Source of the DNA: Cryptomeria japonica
Taxonomy: Eukaryota; Streptophyta; Pinopsida; Cupressales; Cupressaceae
Direction: 5' to 3'
Assembly (NCBI RefSeq): GCF_030272615.1
Contig: NC_081415.1
Span: 376,047,392 to 376,111,391 of the forward strand
DNA: 64,000 bases
Of the stretch, positions 55,801-64,000 are shown in pieces. The position numbers were made by a program, and so were the translations under genes. The notes below the pieces were generated by a model, which worked only from the letters and a program-made list of their open reading frames with translations, did no database searches and was not told the DNA's origin. How positions within the stretch are numbered: the first letter of the stretch is position 1; each line of letters starts with the position of its first letter.

Positions 55801-56839
55801 AGTCAAGTTGCATCTAGTCGACATTACACTCAAATAGACTAACTATAACCAGTAAGTTCTTAGTATTGATGCATTACATCAATACCCCCTACTGCAGCTC
55901 TATTACAACCATTCTTACATATCCTACATGCACATAACACCATTTCATCTTCCTCAAAGAGAACCAAAAAAAAAGACAAACACCTGAGCTTACATGGAAA
56001 AAATAGAGAATCCTTGATTATGTATTTCATAAAATAGTGAAGTTACATGTTGGAGACAGTTACAATAAAACATTACTTGTATGAATTCTGGTTATACACT
56101 ATTTGAAATGCAAAATGATTACAAACTGAAAAATGAACTTTAGCTTACTCCTAATCTTTGACTATACATGGAAGGCTCTACCTCCATATTTACATTCAAA
56201 ATAGAACCACCCAGAACCCCTTCTCACTGGCCCTAAATTCCATTTATACAACAAGGGAGAAAAACAAGGTTCAGGCCAGATAAGACACACATATCAGAAT
56301 TTGATTGCCTCTTATTACAATATGCCCTAAGGCATCAGTCCTTGTACCTTGCACGCAATCTTTTTGGATGTATTAAATACGAGCAACTGCAATGGTAACC
56401 TCTAGAGCCATGAGCCTAAGGACACAACCACCTTGAGCAATCTTCTCAAGCCTCAAAGAGAATCTGCTCCATTGTTGATTAGCTGGCCTCATTAAGTTCC
56501 TCATCTACCCCATTAATGTACTCTTCATCCCCTATTGACCTGCATTGATCAGAGAGAAAACTGTCACATTTAAATTCATTATCTTCAGGCATTGACCTTT
56601 GCATATCAAACATCATACTTGACCACTTGGAACCTACTTATCTTCATTTTCATTGTCCAAATCATCTGGTCAAGCATGTTCAACAACCACATGGACAATT
56701 GAGTCCTATTGGGCTGCATGCTAGCATGTTCGACATTATGCACCCTCATGACAACAATCCTCGTGCAGGCTGGTAGTATGCGTATCATCATTTTACCCTT
56801 TATCTCCCTACACCACTATTTCTTTTCACCTTCTTGTAG
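55801..56839 (-). pseudogene. Unidentified exon-like remnant
   Basis: On the minus strand, 56640-56360 reads FDMQRSMPEDNEF, CDSFLSDQC, GDEEYINGVDEELNE, then after a stop and frame change SRFSLRLEKIAQGGCVLRL and MALEVTIAVARI ending in a stop near 56375. The composition looks like a real C-terminal exon followed by a 3' UTR. Upstream frames (PDDLDNENEDK) look related but are broken. I do not recognise the family. The remainder (55801-56350) shows nothing I can name. Confidence 0.3.
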
Positions 56840-57770
56840 TGTGGGATCATAGGGACACCAAATCTTCCCATGCCCCTTTTACCATATTTTATACTGTGAG
56901 GTGGTGGGGCCCATATTCTTCTTTTTGTATGTTATCCTGCACTACACTTTGCACACACCCTGGGTCCTTGCAGGGTAAGGATTTCATTATCCTCAGCAAT
57001 GCTTTGTTATCTTGCAATGCTTCTTTGATTCTGTAACTTTCATCCTTTCCCTTGATTGGGCAAGGTAGCAAGGACTCCTTACTTCACTATGTTTGCTTAT
57101 CCCACTTCATCTTTTTGTCACCTTGACCTCACCTGTAGGATAAGCCTTCTTCATTATTTATTGTGTTTCTTATATCTCATGGCACATCATCTTTTAGTCA
57201 TGTGGGATAAGGAAATTGTTTATTTCCTTTATTTGGTTAGCTCGCATAGCCATCCTACATATAATTGGGACCCTCACAAGGTGGTGGGAAGAGGGTCTCC
57301 TTGAGTCTTCCCCTTGCCCCATGTTGTATCCTTCAGGCCTTTGTTACTCATGGGGGATAAATCTTCTCTCATTCTCCAACACTCTTTCTTATCCTGCATG
57401 ATACTCACTTTAAAAGGTTTCCCCTTTATTGGTTACATCATACCTTCACCGATGTGGGATAAGCAACTCATCATACTTCATCGCTTTGTTGTCCTGCATC
57501 ATCATGGATGACTTGTCTCTACCTCCATGGGGTACGAAAATTCCTCTCTATCTGCTCACTATTATCCTGCGGAGCCTTTATGTGCCTCTAGTTACCCCCA
57601 CAAGGTAACAAGGAAGGCCTTCTCTTCCACTTAGTTTCTTACCCCACATTGTGCTTAGGAAACCTCACCTCACCTCACGAGATAGCGGGTTGCTTCCTCA
57701 TCTGCTTCCTTTCATTTTCCCATGCCACTTCTTGATATGCAAGATGGCAGGGAAGCTTCCCCATTGACCT
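56840..57770 (+). repeat. Degenerate ~80-130-bp repeats around TTATCCTGC / GTGGGATAAG
   Basis: TTATCCTGC-like motifs occur near 56931, 57007, 57388, 57489 and 57570. GGGATAAG-like motifs occur near 57137, 57200, 57349 and 57450. They alternate with CTTC/CATC-rich spacers. It looks like an old tandem array; the open frames there are repeat by-products. Confidence 0.55.
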
Positions 57771-58749
57771 TTTTCATTTTGGTGTAACTCCACAGATTAG
57801 CACAAGGCACCTTGGGCTATACCGAAACCCTAAGTTACACCGAAAAGGTTACCCATGTCGCTAAGACTCCATCATTGTCATGCTGAAGATAAAACATTGT
57901 TGTAGCACAAAGGGTCTTTACAAGCCAAATAGAGTCACACTGAAATGGACAATCACACCGAAAAAAGAGAACCATATCATGATGGGCCCCACAAGACTAG
58001 CTCATAGCATGCGTGGACCAATCAACAATCACCAACATGATACAAGTCGACATGGGGGTGAAGTGGGCCTGACAGAGATCCCACCAAAGGAAAGACCTTT
58101 GGTATAACTTTTGAGTTTGACACAAATTGAAAATGGTCTTATCAAAATACCTTCATACATTGAAATGAAGGATGTCACCATGAAACATCACATGTCACGC
58201 CAAAGAAAGAGAGTTGTTAGTATAATATAGAAAATTTGCATAAGACAAAACAAGTCTCACTGAAGTGGTGAGTCACATTGAAACAGAGCATATATCGCTC
58301 AAACAAAGGGACCGTCACACCAAAAAAGGATATTTTGGTGTAAGACCAAAGGGCATCCAAAAGGAGAGAAGGTCTTGTCGAAAAGGCACTTTTTCTAGTC
58401 TACCACCACAAGGTCCCACATGAGCACGTCACCATCAGGTAGAGTCAACACATAGTCACCAACTAGACATCTATAGATATATATGAAGTGGGCCCAAAAC
58501 CAAAATACTGGACCAATGAGGTCCCGTATGAACATGTCATCACTTGAGTGGACCAATGAGTGTTTTCCATCTGGATACCTATAGAGCATGTGGGAAAAGT
58601 GGACCCCACAATCCAATATGGAACACTGGGCAAGGTGAGTCAGGTCAAGGCATGACCAAGGAAGAGCATGTCGCCAAGACATCAAGGGTCGCCAACACAT
58701 AAGAGATTTTTATTGAAAGACAAGGTTTCATTGAAGCACAAATCAACCA
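57771..58749 (+). repeat. CACCGAAA-type motif cluster
   Basis: Many variants of TCACACCGAAA, TCACATTGAAA and TTACACCGAAA occur between about 57825 and 58340, followed by CACATGAGCACGTCA-type partial repeats (58410-58550). I see no gene. It is possibly LTR or untranslated sequence of a decayed retroelement. Confidence 0.5.
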
Positions 58750-59645
58750 AGAAAAATTCCTTCATCGCATCTAGCATCAAACTTTCCTAGAACTTCATCT
58801 CTTTTAATGTAGCATTAACTTCCAAAAATTCTAAAATATCTAATCGTAGGAGCATGACCAAACCATAATTCATAAGGAGTCTTACCGGTATCACCTTTGA
58901 TATGTACTTGATAAAGAGTGTATACTGCAATACTCACAACTTCTCTCCAATACACATCCAAAACATTTCCTTCAATCATCATGGTTCTAGCAACTTTTTG
59001 AACTGTTCTATTCTTCCTCTCCACAACACCATTCTATTGTGGTTTCCTAGGTGTAGATAACTATCTCTTTACTCCATGTTCTTCACAATATGCATTAAAC
59101 TCACCAAAAGTGTATTCGCCACCTTTGTCTGATCTCAGACACTTCAACTTCAATCCAATCTCAGTTTCAACCATAGATTTGAAAATGTTGAACTTCTCCA
59201 ATGCTTCACACTTTTCCCTTAAGAAAGTAACCCACATCATCCTTGAATAATCATCAATCAGCAACATGAAATACCTGTCACCCTGCAAGCTTCTCACTCT
59301 AGAAGGACCACACAAATCCGTATTCACAAGATTTAAAAATCCATTAGAATTAAACTGTTTTCTCTTATAAGTAACTCTTGTTAGCTTCCTTAATTGACAT
59401 TCCTTACATACCGGATTTGAAGGCTTCATTAACTTAGGTAGATCTCTTACTGCTTGAGTAGAACTTATTTTAACCATGCAATCAAAGTTCACATGACACA
59501 TCCTTCTATGCCATAACCAACTTTCATCAATTTGAGAAATCAAACAACTTTTACCACCAACATTCAAGTGAAAGATATTACCTTTAGTCTTTGTACTTGA
59601 TGTAATATTAGTTCCAGAGCTACTCAAGGTCTTACATTTACTATT
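58750..59645 (-). pseudogene. Copia D integrase
   Basis: The open stretch 59627-59061 has ESWLWHRRMCHVNFDCMVKI, CKECQ, NTDLCGPSRV (first Asp), DDYSRMMWVTFLREK, and LKCLRSDKGGEYTFGEF (second Asp). A stop follows, then NGVVERKNRTVQKVA near 59020 and WREVVSIAVYTLYQVHIKG, WFGHAPTIRYFRIFGS to 58815. A last segment, DEVLGKFDARCDEGIFLG, runs to about 58752. It is the same family as copia C. Confidence 0.9.
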
Positions 59646-60910
59646 CTAGAATTGCAAATCATATCCCTTATCAACCATCTGACCAACACTCAAAATATTA
59701 TGCTTAATACCTTCAACATATAAGACATCATTAGTATTGTTCTTACCATCAAGATAAATATAACCTCTAGCACGGGTTACACAAGCTTTGTTATCACCAA
59801 ATCTTACTACACTAGCATCATACTTTTCCATATTCACAAACTTACTCTTATCCCTTGTCATATGATGAGAGAAACCACTATCAATAACCCATTCATCTTT
59901 CTCCTCAACTTTAGCAGCTAAGGCTTTCTCCTCATTAATGTAGCTAGTAGAATCAGTAGTCACCAAATAATCTTCCTTGATAGCAATTAACACCCATTAA
60001 TCTCCTCAATTTCCCTTATCAGATTCATAATCTAACACACCTTCATCAACGACATAGTAACATATCTTTTGATACTTAGGCGTGTAAGGGTTAAATGGCT
60101 CCTCATGATTTTTATATCTTTCTGGACACCTTGAAGCAAAAAATCATATCTTATTACATGAAAAACATTTAAGAGGTGAATTTCCTTCATACTTACCGAC
60201 ACCTTTAGGTAATCTTCTAGCAATAAGTACTTCAAGATCCTCAAGCTCTCTTTCTTCTTGTCCCATCTCTTTCATCTCTTTCTCATATTTGGATACTCTT
60301 GTATACATTTCTCCTGGATCATATTTTTGCTTCCTGGATATAGTATCTTTGAATGCAAATTCAATCTTAGAAAGTAGCAAGCTTACCAACCAACATGTTT
60401 CTTGTCACATTTTTCATAGTCTGAATCTCATCAATAGCAGTAACTTTGTGTTTGAAAGAAAGAGGAAAGGATCTCAACACTTTAGCAACAATATCTGATT
60501 CATCTAGGACTCCACCGACACATTTAATATTCAACACAAGCTCATTCAGTTTTTTGCTTAAAAGAGATAATGTTCTCATCTTTTCCCATTCTCAACGACT
60601 CATACTTTCCCTTCAAATTCTGCAACTTAGCAACTTTCACATGACTATCACCTTCATAGAAATTCTCTAACTTCTTCCAGACTGCAAATCCATCACATTA
60701 GCCATCTTAGAATTAGTTAGGACACTTAGCAATACTTCCTTTATTGTGTTTATGTTCTTTTGTTTGATACAAAGTTGCAGGACCATTCTAAGAAACAATA
60801 TTCTAGTTCTTAGTAATCTTCAAATAGTCTTCACCGATGCATCTCAAATGACATTCCATCTAGTTCTTCTAAAGAGTGTAGTTCGATCCATCAAACTACA
60901 GTGGGAACAT
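59646..60910 (-). pseudogene. Copia D gag and protease
   Basis: Gag begins near 60910 with FDGSNYTL. Stops replace Trp, as in YTVWK of element E. Capsid segments at 60579-60367 (LNELVLNIKCVGG) and 60389-60144 are in different frames. The zinc knuckle is ruined: CFSCNKI is followed by a stop and Phe where Gly-His should be. Protease at about 59900-59850 reads EWVIDSGFSHHMTRD, with Phe in place of the usual Cys. It is dead. Confidence 0.88.
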
Positions 60911-60984
60911 CAAAACTAAAACTTAAACCATAAATCAAATTTCGTAATCAATAATGAAAGCATAAAACAACACCACATCAATAA

Positions 60985-61394
60985 TACACATAACATCAAA
61001 AAAATTTATGTGGAAAACCCGGTTAAGGGAAAAACCACAGTGGGAACCTACCCACAATGATATAATACCTTTTTAGGAGTAAATTAAATATTACAATGGG
61101 GATGCATTCAGGCACACTGCCTATAGCTCACTGCTCAAATCACAAAATGAGAAGGGCTATAACCCTTAGAGAAGGCTCATTGCCTTACAAAAAGACTCAC
61201 CGTATTAGGAAAATTTAGATTACATCCATAGAATCATGAACTGAAATAATAGTAACTCAACATGCCTGAGTACAGTTATAGTACTTAAGCTCATTATCTG
61301 ATATGCTTTGCCACACACTTCTCCACACTTCATAAAGAACAAAACAACTATTCACATACTACTCCGATCACTGAAATTCAAATTCACTTGTAGA
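60985..61394 (-). repeat. LTR remnant of copia D
   Basis: Its reverse complement matches the U5 half of copia C and E LTRs (AACCGGGTTTTCCACATAAA, GAGCAGTGAGCTATAGGC). The U3 half is absent because element E starts at 61395. Confidence 0.75.
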
Positions 61395-62640
61395 TGTTGG
61401 CCATTTGGAGGAATTGATTATGTGTTGCATTAATGTTTTGTCATTAATGTCAACACTAGTTATTTTGGATGCTTTACCGACACCCTTCTTGTCCCTGTAG
61501 GTTGAGTGGTTTTTGGTTGGTTTGGATCTGGCATGATCCAGTATGCTCTGGTATGCTTTGGTTATGGAAATACCTTATTCATGATACTCATGTTCATATT
61601 CAGTAAGTTGGTTTTGGTCTGGTGATCGGATGTTATCCTGTTTGCTTGGAAGCTTGGCTTGTGGTACCAGCGAAGGTTTCACTGGCAGAGATTCTGATGA
61701 ATATCTTTGATAAACTACATAAGTGGTGTTGGTGTAGCTTCTAATATGGATTCAGGATGTTGTTGGTGATCATGTTCGAGACTTGGCAGATTAAGATCAT
61801 TGCTTTAGTGTGTGGACCTATATTGGGTCTCGGTTGATCTAGGTTATGGACCGGCTTAATGTAACGTGTGGATGGGATCTATCGATGTGTTTTTGGGATG
61901 TCTTATGAGTTGGATATTATTCATTTGGTCTAAGGCCGACATATTTTTTAATCATGTAATTGGTTTATTGTCTGGTGGCCGACCTAATTGTTCATGGTCG
62001 AGGGTTTGTATATATATGATGTAAGATCTCATTGTAGATCATCATGGTATATGGTCAAGGAATGGGATATGTATATGTAATGTGTGAATAATGTAATATC
62101 ATTCAGGTAGAGGATTTGGTCGATCATTGGAGATCCAATTGGGTTTATGTAAGAGGATCTAGTCCTTTTCTATTGAGCTTAACTGGAACTATACTCAGGC
62201 ATAGGAGATGCTATATTTTCAGTTCATTCCTTCTTTTGGATTGTAGTCTATATTTCTATGTAGTTAGTGAGACTCCTTTTGTGATGAGTAGTGCGCTCTA
62301 GGTTGTTAGCCTTCTTGCAAGTGCAGGCCCTTCAATTATAATTCACATACTTACTACAAAAGTATTATCTGACTATTGGTAGGCTTCCCATCGTGGTTTT
62401 TCCCTTTACCAGGTTTTCCACGTATAAATTTTGGTTTCATGTGGATGGTATTTATTCTCTGATTATTGGTTATGCTTAATTGGTTTAACTTCTATTCCAG
62501 TATTTGGTTTAAGCATTCCAATATTAATGTTTTGGGTTCTAATATTAAAGTTTTAATTGCTAAATGTTCTAGTAATTTGTGACAACTTATTCACCACCCC
62601 CACCTCTTAGTTGTCTTCTGGTTATTTGAACGGTCTAAAA
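61395..62640 (+). repeat. 5' LTR of copia E
   Basis: It starts TGTTGGCCATTTGGAGG and ends GGTCTAAAA, probably a decayed TCTAACA. It shares GTCATTAATGTCAACAC and the U5 block GTGCGCTCTAGGTTGTTAGCC with the copia C LTR. A TATA-like GTATATATATGA lies at 62008-62019. Confidence 0.88.
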
Positions 62641-62642
62641 AT

Positions 62643-62655
62643 TGCTATCAGAGCT
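62643..62655 (+). other. Primer-binding site of copia E
   Basis: TGCTATCAGAGCT lies two bases after the LTR, one change from TGGTATCAGAGC. Confidence 0.8.
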
Positions 62656-62698
62656 TTTCTCCTCTCTATAGAAAGCTTAACCACTTGAGGAAGATCCT

Positions 62699-63781
62699 AT
62701 GGAGACTAACAGTTCAATTTCATCTAGTTCTTTTAGAGCTATCTCTTGAAGAGATATTCCTAGGCTTGATGGAGCACATTACACAGTATGGAAGATTCGG
62801 ATGGAGACTCATCTGAGATGTCTTGGCAAGGAGATTTGGGAGATCACACGAAATGGTGTTACACCTCATAACCTAGCATCTGGCAATCCTCCTCTGGTAT
62901 TCCTGGATAAGGAGCTTGAGAATGATTGTATAGCAAGAGAAGTCCTCTTGTGTGCACTTTCTGATCAACAAATAATGGGATTAACCAACAAATCATCTAG
63001 AAAGGTTATATGGGATAAGTTGGAGACTCTTAATGAAGGTGACCCTATAGTGAAGATTGCTAAACTTGATGGTTACTGGGTGAGATATGAAAACTTGAAG
63101 GTGGAAGAAGATGAAAGGATTATTGCATTCATGGAAAGGGTAAATGAGATTTTTATGGGAATTCAATGTTGTGGTGGAACCCTGAGTGAAGATGAAATTG
63201 TTTCTAAAGTTCTGAGAGCCCTACCACTGGCTTATAAGATTAAGGCTACTTCTATTAATGAGTTGATAATAATGGCTAATACTTCTATCAACAGAGATAC
63301 CTTGGTTGGGAAATTATCTTCTTTTGAGCTTGAAGAATTTGGACCATCTAGAGCTGTGAAGTCTAAACCTTCTTTTCATACATCTGCATCAGCAACCGAC
63401 AAGCAAGATTGGAAATCTTTATATGCAAAGGAATTGGATGATATGAAGAGAGGAGATGACGAGTTTGAGAAACTTGAAGCACTATTTTCTAGAAGAGTAC
63501 CTAAAGGACCGATAGGAAGTAATTATGAAGGGAAAGCACCTTTTAAATGTTGTGCATGTAATAAGATTGGTCATTTTGCATCTAGATGTCCTGAAAGGAA
63601 TTCAATATTTGAAGAAAGAGTTAGAAGATCTTTTAAGCCTAAACCTGGATATCAGAACAAGTATAAGTACAGGAAAAATAGAGACAAATCATGCTACATA
63701 GTAGACAAGGAAGGTACTATTGACTCTGATGATGAATCGGCAGAAAACTCTGCTAGTGATTCCAACAATGGGAAGGAATGA
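62699..63781 (+). pseudogene. Copia E gag, nearly intact
   Basis: The reading starts at the ATG at 62699 (METNSSISSSSFRAIS) and meets one stop, TGA at 62747-62749, then runs open from there through 63778. It has RLDGAHYTVWKIRMETHLR, VSKVLRALPLAYKIK, and a perfect CX2CX4HX4C knuckle, CCACNKIGHFASRC, at 63548-63589, then an acidic tail ending at TGA 63779-63781. The latter stop stands where a Trp codon (GKEWVFLAI-type) is expected from copia C. It is the best preserved gag of this family in the window. Confidence 0.92.
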
Positions 63782-64000
63782 GTGTTCTTGGCTATCAAGG
63801 AAGATGTTTTGGCACTTGAATAGAATGTACCTAAAGAGAAGGCACTTTTTGCTAAAATTAAAGACAAGGATGAATGGGTAATTGACAGTGGATGTTCACA
63901 TTATGTGATTGGAGATAAAAGGAAGTTTCTATCTTTGCAAGAATTTGACGACGGTCTGGTTAGATTTGGAGATGACAAAGCATATATGATCAAAGGAAAA
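63782..64000 (+). pseudogene. Copia E protease, partial at window end
   Basis: Same frame as gag: VFLAIKEDVLALE, a TAG stop, then KDKDEWVIDSGCSHYVIGDKRKF (active-site DSG at about 63883-63891) and DGLVRFGDDKA, running off the window. Confidence 0.88.

Larger units (their letters stand above)
58750..61394 (-). mobile_element. Truncated Ty1/copia element D (minus strand)
   Basis: Minus-strand copia: LTR U5 remnant about 60985-61394 (shares GAGCAGTGAGCT, GGTTTTTCCC and TTTTCCAC with C and E), then gag, protease and integrase, and it stops near 58750 within integrase. RT, RNase H and 3' LTR are missing. The right side is cut by the start of element E at 61395. No PBS is visible before gag. Confidence 0.85.
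61395..64000 (+). mobile_element. Ty1/copia element E, 5' part (runs off the window)
   Basis: The 5' LTR, PBS, gag and start of protease of a copia element related to C and D are present. It inserted at the LTR end of D. Its 3' end and target duplication lie beyond 64000; the left target bases would be GTAGA. Confidence 0.92.

Noticed and set aside
57056-57511. Overlapping plus-strand open stretches of 60-80 codons
   Set aside because: They lie in degenerate tandem repeats with no domain and no conserved frame.

Overview
This window is dense repetitive DNA from a seed plant with a large genome. The nested LTR retrotransposons, a CACTA DNA transposon carrying plant DRM methyltransferase fragments, and a plant mobile domain remnant all indicate a plant. 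The depth of nesting and the long AT-rich LTRs make a gymnosperm most likely, but that is inference. No intact host gene, rRNA gene or tRNA gene was found. Every coding stretch is a transposon gene, mostly broken by stops and frameshifts, or a captured gene fragment.

Layout: 1-2795 is a ~148-bp tandem satellite. It abuts an old Ty3/gypsy element of Tat type, called O here. O is visible in pieces: protease, G-patch and RT start at 2796-4973; RT, RNase H and a second RNase H at 38410-39851; integrase at 47591-48840; an antisense plant-mobile-domain gene at 51459-53560; and a probable 3' LTR from 54404. Element A, a Ty3/gypsy element at 4974-38409 with target duplication GGATT, sits inside O's RT. 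A was in turn invaded four times: by Ty1/copia C in its RT (8581-15224, GTTTC), by a 10.3-kb CACTA transposon in its integrase (16453-26776, AAG), by Tat-type gypsy B in its 3' LTR (27587-36898, CATCC), and by a tRNA-derived SINE in the same LTR (36922-37646, 15-bp duplication). Copia C2 (39852-47590, minus strand, CTTGA) sits inside O between the second RNase H and the integrase. Subtracting the insertions and one copy of each target duplication leaves about 6.4 kb for A, a normal size. The right end holds unidentified repetitive sequence (55800-58750), a truncated minus-strand copia D (58750-61394), and the 5' part of another copia E (61395 to the window end).

The most notable object is the CACTA element. 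It shows no transposase. It carries three inverted repeats built from a host DRM-type (de novo, RNA-directed) DNA methyltransferase gene. The largest is a ~1.23-kb-arm palindrome with a ~21-bp spacer at 24003-26487. Both arms encode the DRM catalytic domain from just before the FYYEN region to motif I, with stops, and lack the catalytic Cys motif. No protein can be made from them, but a transcript would fold into a long hairpin. A transposon-borne hairpin that could direct small RNAs against the plant's own silencing methyltransferase is the hypothesis most worth testing. The structure is visible in the sequence; the function is inference.

Other notable points: B has its extra RNase H upstream of RT while O has it downstream; A's 5' LTR carries an in-LTR 330-bp duplication that doubles its TATA region; the SINE has three tRNA-like modules; and decay changes look like methyl-C deamination (TGG to TAG/TGA, CpG loss).
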